Of a DNA stretch of 64,000 bases, positions 1 through 9,362 are shown in pieces. This DNA comes from Caballeronia sp. GAFFF1 (GTDB taxonomy: Bacteria; Pseudomonadota; Gammaproteobacteria; Burkholderiales; Burkholderiaceae): positions 310,001 to 374,000 of the forward strand of contig NZ_JALQEM010000028.1 in assembly GCF_023630705.1 (NCBI RefSeq). Reading direction: 5' to 3'. The notes under the pieces were generated by a model, which saw nothing but the letters and a program-made list of their open reading frames with translations, did not search any database and was not told the origin of the DNA. The translations under genes and the position numbers were made by a program. Within the stretch, counting starts at the first letter, position 1. Each line of letters opens with the position of its first letter.

Positions 1-142
1 CGCGCACCTTGAACACGTTGATGCCATAAAGCTCGCGCTGCTCTGAATCCGGCGCTTCGCCCAGCCTGAAGAGAAGCAACTCGAACATGTTGCTGCCCGC
101 GAGCCGCACGCGCTGCTCGATATCCTGTTGTGAATTGCTCAC
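1..142 (-). CDS. cheV: CheV-like chemotaxis coupling protein, N-terminal fragment
   Basis: Only the first 47 codons lie in the window; the gene runs off the left edge. The GTG start at 142 is preceded on the minus strand by AGGAG five bases away. The visible protein starts MSNSQQDIEQRVRLAG and continues through FELLLFRLG and LYGINVFKVR, which is the opening of the CheW-like domain of CheV proteins. CheV couples chemoreceptors to CheA and normally carries a C-terminal receiver domain, which is not visible here. A chemotaxis role fits the motAB pair at 34.5-36.4 kb. The family call is good; the rest of the gene cannot be judged. Confidence 0.8.
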   Translation of the reverse strand, partial: MSNSQQDIEQRVRLAGSNMFELLLFRLGEAPDSEQRELYGINVFKVR

Positions 143-454
143 TTCTTCTCCTGTGGTGTGGGCGCTTGCGCCGCGTAGTCCTGGCGGAAGACGGAATTCC
201 CGCGCGATGCCTGATTAGCGGCAGAAATCGGCGAAACTGAAGGCAGGGTAAGCACACGTGCGGCGCGGCGCGTGTCCCGCTGTGTGTCCGCTGTGTGTCC
301 TATACTCTTCGCGAATGGTCGGGTTAATGCCGATGAATGCATCGCACGGAAGCCTTACGCTCATACAGCGCAGCAACGTGTTCCGGATACAACGCAGCGC
401 GCCCGGCCGTCCACGGGGACGGCGAACGGCGCGCAAGTCAGACGGAGGCGGTCG

Positions 455-895
455 ATGGCAACAGTCGCAAAGGTTCTGAGCTCGAAACCCGAACAGACGG
501 TCTATACGATCGCGGACACGGCGCCGGTCTTCGACGCGATCAAGCTGATGGCCGACAAGCACATCGGCGCGGTGATCGTCACGCGCGGCGATGAGATCGT
601 CGGCATCATGACCGAGCGCGACTATGCGCGCAAAGTCGTGCTCATGGACCGCTCGTCGAAGGACACGCCGGTGCGCGACATCATGACTTCGCACGTGCGC
701 TACGTGCGGCCCGACCAGACCACCGACGATTGCATGGCGCTCATGACCGACAAGCGCATGCGCCATTTGCCGGTGATCGACAACGGCAAGCTCGTCGGCA
801 TGATCTCGATCGGCGATCTGGTCAAGAACATCATCTCCGAGCAGCAGTTCACCATTCAGCAACTCGAGTACTACATTCGGGGCGAACACACGTAA
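455..895 (+). CDS. CBS-domain protein (tandem CBS pair)
   Basis: A 146-residue soluble protein made almost only of two CBS domains (about residues 10-62 and 75-132). The repeats show the typical IGAVIVTRGDEIVGIMTERD and LPVIDNGKLVGMISIGDLV blocks. Stand-alone CBS pairs bind adenine nucleotides and act as energy or redox sensors; the partner here is unknown. The ATG at 455 is chosen because GGAGGCG sits just upstream, although the frame stays open back to 272. It is a single gene, separated by 129 bases from the downstream lipid kinase. The family is certain; the function is not. Confidence 0.9.
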   Translation: MATVAKVLSSKPEQTVYTIADTAPVFDAIKLMADKHIGAVIVTRGDEIVGIMTERDYARKVVLMDRSSKDTPVRDIMTSHVRYVRPDQTTDDCMALMTDKRMRHLPVIDNGKLVGMISIGDLVKNIISEQQFTIQQLEYYIRGEHT

Positions 896-946
896 GCGTC
901 CCGCAGTAGACGTCACCCCGGCGCGCTCCCGTTGTAAGGCTTTCGT

Positions 947-952
947 TATAAT
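947..952 (+). promoter_or_regulatory. TATAAT -10 element upstream of the lipid kinase
   Basis: A perfect TATAAT lies 73 bases before the lipid kinase start. No good -35 hexamer is visible at the standard spacing, so this is a possible weak or activated promoter. Transcription from here would start near 959 and include the large hairpin at 970-1017. Confidence 0.4.
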
Positions 953-969
953 CGGCACGCTCGCCGGCC

Positions 970-1017
970 GCTCCTTGCGGTTCGGCGCACGCACTTATGC
1001 GACGAACCGCAAGGAGC
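970..1017 (+). promoter_or_regulatory. 15-bp perfect hairpin that buries the Shine-Dalgarno of the lipid kinase
   Basis: Bases 970-984 (GCTCCTTGCGGTTCG) are the exact reverse complement of 1003-1017, with an 18-base loop. The 3' arm contains AAGGAG at 1011-1016, the ribosome-binding site for the ATG at 1025. In the mRNA the site would be fully paired, so translation probably needs opening of this stem. The pairing is seen directly; the regulatory role is inferred. Confidence 0.6.
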
Positions 1018-1024
1018 GCAGCCG

Positions 1025-2032
1025 ATGACCGTGTCCGCACCTTTGGCCGATGCGTCGGCCGCCGCCCGCGCGCTCGCGCCCGACGCGCCGTTTTTCATCG
1101 TGATGAACGCCGGTTCCGGGCGAAAGCAGGCGGACGAAACACGCGCGGCGTTGGCACGCGAGTTCGGCGCGGCGGGGCGGCGCTTCGATCTGCGCGTGGT
1201 CGATAAGCCCCGGAGTCTCGCCGCCGCCGCGCGCGAAGCCGCCGAGCAGGCCCGCGAACAACGCGGCGTGCTCGTCGGCGCGGGCGGCGACGGCACGCTC
1301 TGCACCGTTGCCGAAGCGGCTTTGAAAGCGGACGTGCCGTTCGGCGTGCTGCCGCGCGGCACCTTCAACTACTTCAGCCGGGACCACGGCATTCCCGCCG
1401 ATCTGGACGCATCGACGAAACTGCTGCTCGACGCGCGCGCGTATCCGGTGCAGGTCGGCTACGTGAACGACCGCATGTTCATCGTCAACGCGAGCCTCGG
1501 GCTGTATCCGACGCTGCTCGAAGACCGCGAAGCCTATAAGCGGCAATTCGGCCGGAGCCGGCTCGTTGCGCTGTGGTCGGCGCTTTTCACGCTGTTGCGG
1601 CGGCATCGTCATTTGAGGCTGCATATCGAGCATGAGGGACGCACGCGCGAATTGCGTTCGTCGACGCTCTTCGTCGGCAACAACCGGCTCCAGCTCGAAC
1701 AAATCGGCATGGCCGAGGCTCGCGCAGTGGAACAGGGCTTGCTCGTTGCGATTGCGCCGCGTCCGATCGGGCGGCTCGCGCATCTGCTGCTGTCCCTGCG
1801 TGGCGCGGCGGGACGTCTCGCCGATTCCGACCACGTCGAGAGCTTCACCTTCGACCGAATCACGGTGACGCGGCCGTCGCGTGGCATGCGTTCGACGGGC
1901 AGACGCCGCACGAAGGTGGCGACCGACGGCGAGATCGCGTGGCTCGACATGCCGCTCGAATTCCGCGTGTCCGAACGGCCGCTGCTGTTGCTCAAGCCCG
2001 AGCCCGCCGTGGCCGAAGCCAATCGCTCATGA
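1025..2032 (+). CDS. Diacylglycerol/lipid kinase family protein (YegS-like)
   Basis: A 335-residue protein of the DAGK catalytic family, which phosphorylates diacylglycerol or related lipids using ATP. The nucleotide-binding site is visible as MNAGSGR (residues 27-33) and GGDGT (87-91), followed by the FGVLPRGTFNYFSRD block. The C-terminal half forms the second beta-rich lobe, including LFVGNN. There is no signal peptide or membrane segment, as usual for soluble bacterial lipid kinases. The ATG at 1025 has AAGGAG nine bases upstream, inside a strong hairpin. The stop overlaps the start of the metallophosphoesterase (ATGA), so the two are probably translationally coupled. The exact lipid substrate is unknown. 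Confidence 0.88.
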   Translation: MTVSAPLADASAAARALAPDAPFFIVMNAGSGRKQADETRAALAREFGAAGRRFDLRVVDKPRSLAAAAREAAEQAREQRGVLVGAGGDGTLCTVAEAALKADVPFGVLPRGTFNYFSRDHGIPADLDASTKLLLDARAYPVQVGYVNDRMFIVNASLGLYPTLLEDREAYKRQFGRSRLVALWSALFTLLRRHRHLRLHIEHEGRTRELRSSTLFVGNNRLQLEQIGMAEARAVEQGLLVAIAPRPIGRLAHLLLSLRGAAGRLADSDHVESFTFDRITVTRPSRGMRSTGRRRTKVATDGEIAWLDMPLEFRVSERPLLLLKPEPAVAEANRS

Positions 2033-2871
2033 CCGTATTGCTGCATATCTCCGATCCGCATTTCGGCACCGAGCGGCCCAAAGTCGTCGCGGCGCTGTTG
2101 CGTCTCGCCGAAGCGGTGCTGCCCGATGTCGTGATTCTGTCGGGCGATATCACGCAGCGGGCGCGCCGCTATCAGTTCGACGAGGCGCGTGCCTTCATGA
2201 ATACGTTCGGCGCGACGCCCGCCGTGATCGTGCCGGGCAATCACGATATTCCGCTCTATGACGTGCTCACGCGGCTCGTGCGCCCGTACGCGAACCATCA
2301 ACGCGCGTTCGGCGCGGAACTGGAGCCGTCGTTCGAATCGCGCGATGTGCTCGTGCTCGGCGTCAACACGACGCGGCCGTATCGCCACAAGGACGGCGAA
2401 GTGTCGATGCCGCAAATCCGGCGCGTCGCTGCGCGGCTGGAGGCGGCGAGCGCGGCGCAGTTGCGCGTCGTGGTCACGCATCAGCCGGTGGCGGTCTCGC
2501 GCGCGAGCGACGAGACGAATCTGCTGCACGGGCGCGAGCGCGCGGTGCCGCGCTGGGCGCGGGCGGGCGCTGACCTGATTCTCGGCGGACACATCCATCT
2601 GCCATACGTGCTGCCGCTGCACGACACGTTCGCCGACCTGCCGCGCCGCATGTGGGCGGTGCAGGCGGGCACGGCGCTGTCGTCGCGCACGCGGGCCGCC
2701 GTCGGCAATTCCGTCAACGTGATCCGCTACGCGTGCAACGCGGCCGGACGGCGCGCGCGCGTGGAACGCTGGGATTATGCAGAGCCGAGCGGCCGCTTCG
2801 AACAGCTCGCGTGTCATGATCTCGCGCTCGACGGTGCGCCGCAGGCTGCGGCGCTGACATCGGCCGAATGA
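2029..2871 (+). CDS. Metallophosphoesterase (calcineurin-like)
   Basis: A 280-residue phosphoesterase with the complete metal-binding signature: DPHFG (residues 9-13), GD (39-40), GNHD (70-73), THQP and GGHIH further on. Such enzymes use two divalent metals and may act on cyclic nucleotides, nucleotides or phospholipid head groups. The ATG at 2029 overlaps the lipid kinase stop by four bases, and the frame before it is only a shadow of that gene. Coupling to a lipid kinase suggests a role in phospholipid turnover, but the substrate cannot be read from sequence. Confidence 0.88.
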   Translation: MTVLLHISDPHFGTERPKVVAALLRLAEAVLPDVVILSGDITQRARRYQFDEARAFMNTFGATPAVIVPGNHDIPLYDVLTRLVRPYANHQRAFGAELEPSFESRDVLVLGVNTTRPYRHKDGEVSMPQIRRVAARLEAASAAQLRVVVTHQPVAVSRASDETNLLHGRERAVPRWARAGADLILGGHIHLPYVLPLHDTFADLPRRMWAVQAGTALSSRTRAAVGNSVNVIRYACNAAGRRARVERWDYAEPSGRFEQLACHDLALDGAPQAAALTSAE

Positions 2872-2911
2872 AGCCCGCGCATGAAAGAATAGACGCCCGA
2901 CAGGAGACGCC

Positions 2912-3301
2912 ATGAGTTTCGAACTGACGATGCTGGCCTGGACGCTCGTGCTCGCGCTGGTGCAAGTGCTGCTGCCGGCGCTCTTGCGCAACCGCGAAAC
3001 CGGCATCCGATACAACACCGGCCCGCGCGACGGCCCCGCGCCGCCGCCGGCCAAGCTCACCGCGCGTCTGATGCGCGCGCAGTCGAATCTCTTCGAGACG
3101 CTGCCGGTCTTCGCGGTGGCCGTGCTGATCGTCCACGTGACCGGGCGCGAGAACCCGCTCACGCATTACGGCGCACTGGCTTACTTCGTCGCGCGGGTGG
3201 TCTATGTGCCGCTGTACGCTGCGGGCGTGCCGTTTTTGCGCTCGCTCGCGTGGCTGGTTTCCGTGGTGGGCATCATTCAGATCCTCGTTCCCATTATTTA
3301 G
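2912..3301 (+). CDS. MAPEG family membrane protein
   Basis: A 129-residue integral membrane protein with about four hydrophobic segments (near residues 5-25, 55-75, 80-100 and 105-128). The sequence carries the MAPEG hallmark RAQSNLFETLPVF in the second helix region. Eukaryotic relatives are microsomal glutathione S-transferases and leukotriene-synthesis proteins; the bacterial members are mostly uncharacterised. GGAGACGCC precedes the ATG. It follows the phosphoesterase by 40 bases and precedes the esterase by 12, so it may belong to one transcription unit. Confidence 0.85.
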   Translation: MSFELTMLAWTLVLALVQVLLPALLRNRETGIRYNTGPRDGPAPPPAKLTARLMRAQSNLFETLPVFAVAVLIVHVTGRENPLTHYGALAYFVARVVYVPLYAAGVPFLRSLAWLVSVVGIIQILVPII

Positions 3302-3313
3302 AGAGAAGTGCTC

Positions 3314-3991
3314 ATGAGCGATTCACCGTCGGTGGTGGAAATCGAAACTGCGCCGAATCCCGAATTCGCCGTCATTCTGATGCACGGCCTCGGCGCCGAC
3401 GCGAACGACTTCGTGCCGCTCGTGCCCGAACTGCGCCTCGCGGATGCGCCCGCCGTGCGCTTTGTCTTCCCGAACGCGCCGGAGATTCCGGTCACGGCGA
3501 ACAACGGCTACGTGATGCGCGCGTGGTACGACATCCTGTCGTTCGAGGGCATCAACCGGAAGGTGGATGAAGCGGGCATCGAAGCGTCGGTCGAGCGCGT
3601 GCGGGAGCTGATCGCCGGGCAGAACGCGCGCGGCATTCCGACCGAGCGCATCTTCATCGCCGGCTTTTCGCAGGGCGGCGCGATGACGTATCACGCCGGT
3701 CTCACGCATCCGGAAAAGCTCGCGGGCCTGATCGTGCTGTCGGGCTATATTCCGTCGCCAGGTCTGATCGACGCCTCGATCAGCGAAGCGAACCGCGCCG
3801 CGCCGGTGTTCGCCGCGCACGGCAGCTTCGACGACGTGCTCGACGTGCGGCTCGGCGAGGAAGCGTGCGAGTTCGCGCGCGGCCACGGTTGCGCCGTGGA
3901 CTGGCACGCGTACCCGATGGCGCATACGGTCTGCATGGAAGAAGTCGAAGCGCTGCGGGCGTGGTTCGCGGCGCGGCTCACCGGCCGTTGA
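3314..3991 (+). CDS. Phospholipase/carboxylesterase family alpha/beta hydrolase
   Basis: A 225-residue cytoplasmic hydrolase of the carboxylesterase/phospholipase (acyl-protein thioesterase-like) family. The oxyanion-hole motif HGLGAD is at about residues 24-29 and the nucleophile elbow is GFSQG with Ser119; acid and base are likely the Asp in the SFDDVLDVRLG stretch and the His in PMAHTVC. GAGAGAAG precedes the ATG at 3314; an in-frame GTG at 3308 is a less likely start. Its last codons overlap the convergent histidine kinase by 14 bases. Typical substrates are short-chain esters or lysophospholipids. Confidence 0.88.
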   Translation: MSDSPSVVEIETAPNPEFAVILMHGLGADANDFVPLVPELRLADAPAVRFVFPNAPEIPVTANNGYVMRAWYDILSFEGINRKVDEAGIEASVERVRELIAGQNARGIPTERIFIAGFSQGGAMTYHAGLTHPEKLAGLIVLSGYIPSPGLIDASISEANRAAPVFAAHGSFDDVLDVRLGEEACEFARGHGCAVDWHAYPMAHTVCMEEVEALRAWFAARLTGR

Positions 3992-5987
3992 ACGCGTTCG
4001 CCTCGATCATCGACACCATGCCGCGACGCAGTTCGGCCGGGCTCACGGGCTTGCTCAGCACGTCGTGGTCGCAGGCGAGCGGCACGATGGTCGCCGCCGG
4101 CTCGCCTGTCACGACGAGGCAAGGGCACGCGCGCCCAAGCTTGCGCGCGCCGAGCATCGCCACTTCGCGGGCGGTTTTCGCATCGCCTAAGCGGTAGTCG
4201 GTGATGATGAGATCGGGAAAGCGTTCGATGGTGGCAAGCATCGCTTCGTATTCTTCGAAGGTCGCGGCCGAGTCGTAGAGCACGCCCCACTGCGAGAGCA
4301 GCGCCTCGGTGGAGGCGCGGACGAGGCCGTCGTCTTCCACGAGCAGCACATAGCGCCCGTCCAGCTGCGCAGCTTCCGCGGCCTCGGAGCGCGCCGGCGC
4401 GCGCGCGGACGGCTGATCGGGAGACGGCCCGCACAGTGGAATATCCACCGAGAAGCGCGAGCCGCGTCCTTCGGCGGACTTTAGCTCGATGCGATGTTCG
4501 TCGAGCATCGAAATCACCGCATTCACGATCGACAGGCCGAGCCCCAGCCCCTTGTCGCGATCCTGCTCCGGATTATCGACCTGAAAGAACGGCTGAAAAA
4601 TGGCGTCGAAGTAGTCGGCCGGTATGCCGATGCCGTTGTCGAGCACGTCGATACGCGCGCGCGTCGGCGAGCGCACCACGCCGACGATCACCGTCGGCTT
4701 CGCGCGCTTGGCGGTATCCGCGTACTTGATGCCGTTCGACACCAGATTCGCCACCGCGCGGCCGAGCCAGTGCGCGTCGCTGCGCACGCATACGACATCG
4801 TCTTTCGGCAGGCGCAGGCGCAAGTCCACGCCACGGCTGCGGGCGAACGGGCGCAACTGCTCGGCGGCTTCCTCGACGATCTCGCGGACATCGAAGACGT
4901 GATAGCGCGGCACGACGCGCCCCGATTCGAGCCGCGACAAGTCCAGCACGGCGTTCAGAAGGCGCGCGAGAATCACAGACGAGCGCCCGCATTCGTTGAT
5001 GAGCCGCTCCGCCTGATCGAATTCCTCGTTGCGAATGGCTTCGGCGGCCGCTTGCAGAAAGAGATTGAGCGCGTGCATCGGCTGCCGCAGGTCGTGCGTC
5101 GCGGCGGCGAGGAAGTTGGATTTCTCGCGGCTCGCCGTCTGCGCGGCGATCATCTGCTGTTCGCGCAGCGCGAGCAGCGCGTTGGTCTTCGTCTCCTGAT
5201 CCTTCTTCGCGATTTCAAGTTCGCGGTTCTTGCGTTCCAGCGAACCGTTCGCGCCGCGCAGTTCGTCGTTGAGCGAGGCCAGCGCGCGCTCGGCCAGATA
5301 GCGTTCCCGCGACACGCGCTCGGCGTGCGCGCAGACGCCGTGCCCGACCACCACGACGTTGAACATATAGAAGAGCCCGGCGAAGAAATCTTCCGCGTTG
5401 AGCAGCCCGACCGTGATCTGCATGAAGACGACGGAGGCCATCGTGATGACGCCGACGATCAGCGCGGCGCGCGAACGCAGATAGAAAAAGCTGAACTGAA
5501 AGAAGAGCGCGAGGTACAGGCCGATGAAGTATTGCGTGTAGTTGTACGGCGCGGGCGTGATCGCCACCATCGTCAGGATGAGGCACAGCAGGCCGTAAAT
5601 GCCGGTGAGGATGACGCGGTGCGCCGTCGCGTGCGAGCGAAACGACGGCCGCAGCACCAGAAAGCCGACGCAGATCAGGAGCGCGACGCCGGCGAAGCGC
5701 AGCGCCAGAATGTCGGCGAGCCGCACGTTGAGCGCCTTGTTGCCGCGCACGAAGCTGAAATCCCACCACAGAAAGCATGTCCAGATGACGAGCGCGAGCA
5801 GCGCCGACGCGCGCCGGAACGCGCAGAACCGCTGGCTGTGGTCTTCGAGAAACTGCGCTTCGAGCGCGGCGTCGGAGAACGGCGCCGGGATCGACAGGTT
5901 GCGCACGAGACTCGCGCCGGCTTCGCGGGCGGCGGCGGTCAGGATTCCTTCAGCGCGCACGGAGGCGGCGCGTGGCGGGACGGCCAT
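3978..5987 (-). CDS. Hybrid membrane histidine kinase with C-terminal receiver
   Basis: A 669-residue hybrid sensor kinase. The N-terminal third holds about six hydrophobic segments (roughly residues 60-220) that act as the membrane sensor, followed by a coiled-coil linker with repeated Glu/Lys/Arg. The dimerisation box is ATHDLRQP with phospho-accepting His near residue 298. The ATPase domain shows LVSNGIKYAD, DNGIGIP and GLGLGLSIV. A receiver follows from about residue 540, with its phospho-acceptor Asp in LIITDYRL and Lys in LSKPVS. The ATG at 5987 is preferred; a TTG at 6014 is in frame. No output regulator is next to it, so the phosphorelay partner is elsewhere. Confidence 0.88.
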   Translation of the reverse strand: MAVPPRAASVRAEGILTAAAREAGASLVRNLSIPAPFSDAALEAQFLEDHSQRFCAFRRASALLALVIWTCFLWWDFSFVRGNKALNVRLADILALRFAGVALLICVGFLVLRPSFRSHATAHRVILTGIYGLLCLILTMVAITPAPYNYTQYFIGLYLALFFQFSFFYLRSRAALIVGVITMASVVFMQITVGLLNAEDFFAGLFYMFNVVVVGHGVCAHAERVSRERYLAERALASLNDELRGANGSLERKNRELEIAKKDQETKTNALLALREQQMIAAQTASREKSNFLAAATHDLRQPMHALNLFLQAAAEAIRNEEFDQAERLINECGRSSVILARLLNAVLDLSRLESGRVVPRYHVFDVREIVEEAAEQLRPFARSRGVDLRLRLPKDDVVCVRSDAHWLGRAVANLVSNGIKYADTAKRAKPTVIVGVVRSPTRARIDVLDNGIGIPADYFDAIFQPFFQVDNPEQDRDKGLGLGLSIVNAVISMLDEHRIELKSAEGRGSRFSVDIPLCGPSPDQPSARAPARSEAAEAAQLDGRYVLLVEDDGLVRASTEALLSQWGVLYDSAATFEEYEAMLATIERFPDLIITDYRLGDAKTAREVAMLGARKLGRACPCLVVTGEPAATIVPLACDHDVLSKPVSPAELRRGMVSMIEANAFNGR

Positions 5988-6244
5988 CGTCGGGATCTCG
6001 AAAGAGCGGTGCAAGGGAGGTTAACTACTTTAGATGAACGCTGCCATGTGGCAACGCCTTTTTTGCGGGCACATCCGCTGCGTGCGGCAAAAACTGCGGT
6101 CTCGGAGATCGGGCGGCGCAGGCTCTAAGCGGACCTCAGAAAGCCGAACGGCGAGCGGACCGATTGCTATGGCTTGCCGCTCGCCGCTTCGAAGGACAGC
6201 CGTGACCGATCCCCGCGCGGTCGAGCGCGGTACCAGCCGGCCAC

Positions 6245-6403
6245 TTACGACTTCGGTTTCGCTTTCGTGGTGCGCTTGCCGACGCTCATTTCCTTCGCGC
6301 CGGCGGTCTTCGCGGTGGACGCCTTGGTGCCGGCGGTTTTCTTGCGGCTCGACATTTCCGTGTCGGCGGGATGGCTCGCTTGAGCCTTACGCGGGGATGG
6401 CAT
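6245..6403 (-). CDS. Small Lys/Thr/Ala-rich basic protein
   Basis: A 52-residue protein starting MPSPRKAQASHPADTEMSSR and ending TTKAKPKS. It is rich in Lys, Thr and Ala, with no Cys, Trp or hydrophobic segment. A strong AGGAGGTCCACC ribosome-binding site directly precedes the ATG at 6403, which is the main reason to accept it as a gene. The composition resembles histone-H1-like or nucleic-acid-binding tails, but no family is recognised. It stands alone between the kinase and the Hsp70 operon. Confidence 0.7.
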   Translation of the reverse strand: MPSPRKAQASHPADTEMSSRKKTAGTKASTAKTAGAKEMSVGKRTTKAKPKS

Positions 6404-6542
6404 GGTGGACCTCCTTCAGTGAGTGTCGAAGCGACACACTGATAACCTTAGGACGCGTGCAGCCGCTATTCAAGCGATCACGAGTCCGGGCGCGAAAACG
6501 CTTCTGAGAGCGAAGCAATTAAATGCCCGGCGCGCGAGCCGT

Positions 6543-9362
6543 TCAGCCGATCAGCTTGAGCCCCGCCGGCAAGGTCTCGCCGAACACGCGGCCTTCGTCG
6601 GCGCGATCGAGCGCGACGGTCTCGCTCACCATCGCGATCCACGATTGCGCGGCGCCTAGCGTCGTGAGCCGTTCGATGACGGCGGCGCGCACGTCGTCCG
6701 CGACATCGCGCGAGCGGTCGCCGGTCATGCGCGCGATCTGCACCGCCGCGAATGCCGCAGGCTCGACCTTTTTCCAGTCGAGCGCGAGGATCGCATGGAG
6801 CCAGCGCGCGGCGACCTCCGGCGGCACGACGCCATGCGCGCTGCCATAGAACGGCTGCCGCGCGCCGATGCGCCCGACCGCCCACCAGCTTTGCAGATTC
6901 TCCGAAGGCTTCTTCAGGCGCGTGAGCAGCCACTCGCCGACCTCGATCTTGCGCTCGACCGGCACGCGTTCGAGCGATGCCGCGAGCCGCACCATGTCCT
7001 CGTAGCCCGCGCGGGCCGCGCCCGCCGCGCGTCGATAACGGCTCGTGCCGGGCGGCTGGAGCACGAAGGCCATGTCGTCGAGCAGGCGCAATTGCGCGGC
7101 TTCATCGAGCCCGCCCGCCGCGCGCCGCCAGAGCGTCCACCATTCCGACCAGATCTGGTTTTCGTTGACGTACTGAATGCCCTGATCGAAGAGCGTCCAC
7201 AACTGCTCGACGCGCCATTCGTCGAGCGGATGCCCGAAGCCGGGACGCACCGCGTAGCCCGCGAGGTTCAGCCACAGGCGTTCGTGGTCCGCGCTGCGCC
7301 GACGCTTCTTCGCGCGGTCCCAGAGCGCGCCGAACAATTCGCGCAGGAGCGCGATGTCCCATGTGTCACGCGGGCCGAGCGCCTGCTCGAGCTGGGCGCG
7401 CAGCCGCTTCACTTCCTTCGGGGCGACGTCCTGCGCGCGCGTGCCGAAGGTGCGGTCGATCAGTTCGATGGCTTTCGGCAGCGCCGGATGCGTCTCTCCG
7501 ACGGCGGCCTCGCCCTTCGGTTCTTCGCGGCGCAGCTGGAATTCGAGCAGCCAGCGTTGCGCGGGATCGTCGGTGGCGATGCAGTGCATCTCCAGCGTGC
7601 CGACTTCCGTGAGCGATGTCGTGAGCTGCACAGGCGTCTCGCTGGGCTTGCCGGCGCTCGCGTGGCCGCGCGGATCGACGACCGTCGCGATCGGCGGCAG
7701 GCGCACGAAGTCGCCGGCCGAGGCGCTGACATCGGCGATTTCGCCTGCCCGGTACGCGGTATCCGCCACTGACGAGACGAGGTGAAAGCGCACGGGCGCG
7801 CCGAGTCGTAGCGCGAAGGTGCGATCGGCGAGATGGATCGCCAGGCCTTCTTCTGTGCCGCGCGGAAGCACGCAGACGCCGCGCGACGCGTCGCCGTCTT
7901 CGTCCAGCAGCAGAAAGTAGCTGCGCGCCGAGCCACCGCCGATCTTCGGCGCATGGCCCGCGCGCGCGAGCGCATAGGCGACCGCGCCGCGCGCGACGGC
8001 CACGTCGGGATCGTCGTTGGCGAGCACGTGCACCGGCTCGCCGCGCCAGTGACCGAGCGTATCAGCGACGCGTCGCGCGAGCGGGGCGGCGCGAAAGACG
8101 CCGCCGTTCAGAAGCAGCGTGTCGGGAACGGGCAGCGCGTCATCGGCTTTCGAAGCTTCGCGCAACGCTTCGCGCGAAGGCGTCGCATGTTGCGCGAGGA
8201 ACGCCGCGACGTGTCGCGTGATCGCCGGATCGCTCGCATAAGGCAGCCCGAATTCCACGATGCCGGCGCGCGTGCGGCCCGGCCGCTCGTTCTCCGACAC
8301 CAGCGGAAAGAAGCCCTCGACGATGATCCGTTCGATCTCTTCGCGCGTCACCTCCGCCGATCGCGCGCCGCCGATCAGTTTCGATCCCGCGCCGAGCAGC
8401 GTGATCGACGCCGACGCGGGCGCGTTTTCGCCGAGCAACTGCTCCTTGGCGGCGCGGCACCGCTCGACCAGCTGCGACAGCCGCGCGGCCGACAGCCGTC
8501 CGTCGCCGCCCGCGAGCTGCTTCTCGACGAGATGCGCGAGCGCGAGGTCCATGTTGTCGCCGCCGAGCATCAGGTGATTGCCGACGCCGATGCGCGTAAG
8601 ACGCGGCTCTTCGCCGTCGCCGGCTTCGACCTGAATGAGCGTGAGATCGGTCGTGCCGCCGCCGACGTCGCAGATCAGCACGAGACGCGTCTTCGCGAGT
8701 TCGTCGCCAAGTGTTTCGCGGTGGTGAAAGAGCCAGTCGTAGAACGCGGCCTGCGGTTCTTCGAGAAGCCGCAGCGCGTGAAGCCCGGCCATGCGCGCTG
8801 CTTCAACGGTGAGGGCGCGCGCGCCTTCATCGAAGGAAGCGGGCACGGTCAGCACGATGTCCTGCGCTTCGAGCGGCGCGTCGGGAAACTGCTGATTCCA
8901 CGCGGCGCGCACGTGCGCGAGATAGCTCGCGCTCGCGGCGACGGGCGAAACCTTGGCGACATCGTCGCTCGCGCCCCACGGCAGGATCGGCGCGACGCGA
9001 TCCACCGATGCATGCGAAAGCCAGCTCTTCGCGCTCGACACGAGCCGCCCCGGCACCTGCGCGCCGAGATGGCGAGCGAGGCGGCCGACGACCGCAGGCG
9101 GCTCGGTCGCGAAAGCCGGCGGCCAGGGCAATTGCACGTCGCCCGGCGCGAGCTCGCCCGGCGCGGGGTGATACCGCAGCGACGGCAGCAGCGGCTGCGC
9201 GGCGACTTCGCCGGGACCGACCAGCTGCTCGACGGGGAACACGCGAATATCGTTCGAACCGGCCTCGGCATAGGCGACGACGGTATTGCTCGTCCCCAGG
9301 TCGATGCCGACGCGATACCGCGCGCCCGACGCCGCCGACGGCTTCTTCTTGCGCGCCGACAC
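6543..9362 (-). CDS. Hsp70 family protein with long C-terminal extension (DUF3731-type)
   Basis: A 939-residue DnaK-like protein. Hsp70 ATPase motifs are present: VGIDLGTSNTVVAY near residue 17, VGGGTTDLTLI in phosphate loop 2, and LLNGGVF. After the ATPase part (to about residue 500) comes a divergent region and a long helical C-terminus with WDIALLRELFGALW and WTLWRRAAGGLDEA, resembling DUF3731. The length is well above canonical DnaK (~640). It is the third gene of a DUF2760-Hsp70-Hsp70 operon; its GTG start directly abuts the TAA of the preceding Hsp70. The operon is common in proteobacteria but uncharacterised. A role in folding specific clients is an inference. Confidence 0.88.
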   Translation of the reverse strand: MSARKKKPSAASGARYRVGIDLGTSNTVVAYAEAGSNDIRVFPVEQLVGPGEVAAQPLLPSLRYHPAPGELAPGDVQLPWPPAFATEPPAVVGRLARHLGAQVPGRLVSSAKSWLSHASVDRVAPILPWGASDDVAKVSPVAASASYLAHVRAAWNQQFPDAPLEAQDIVLTVPASFDEGARALTVEAARMAGLHALRLLEEPQAAFYDWLFHHRETLGDELAKTRLVLICDVGGGTTDLTLIQVEAGDGEEPRLTRIGVGNHLMLGGDNMDLALAHLVEKQLAGGDGRLSAARLSQLVERCRAAKEQLLGENAPASASITLLGAGSKLIGGARSAEVTREEIERIIVEGFFPLVSENERPGRTRAGIVEFGLPYASDPAITRHVAAFLAQHATPSREALREASKADDALPVPDTLLLNGGVFRAAPLARRVADTLGHWRGEPVHVLANDDPDVAVARGAVAYALARAGHAPKIGGGSARSYFLLLDEDGDASRGVCVLPRGTEEGLAIHLADRTFALRLGAPVRFHLVSSVADTAYRAGEIADVSASAGDFVRLPPIATVVDPRGHASAGKPSETPVQLTTSLTEVGTLEMHCIATDDPAQRWLLEFQLRREEPKGEAAVGETHPALPKAIELIDRTFGTRAQDVAPKEVKRLRAQLEQALGPRDTWDIALLRELFGALWDRAKKRRRSADHERLWLNLAGYAVRPGFGHPLDEWRVEQLWTLFDQGIQYVNENQIWSEWWTLWRRAAGGLDEAAQLRLLDDMAFVLQPPGTSRYRRAAGAARAGYEDMVRLAASLERVPVERKIEVGEWLLTRLKKPSENLQSWWAVGRIGARQPFYGSAHGVVPPEVAARWLHAILALDWKKVEPAAFAAVQIARMTGDRSRDVADDVRAAVIERLTTLGAAQSWIAMVSETVALDRADEGRVFGETLPAGLKLIG

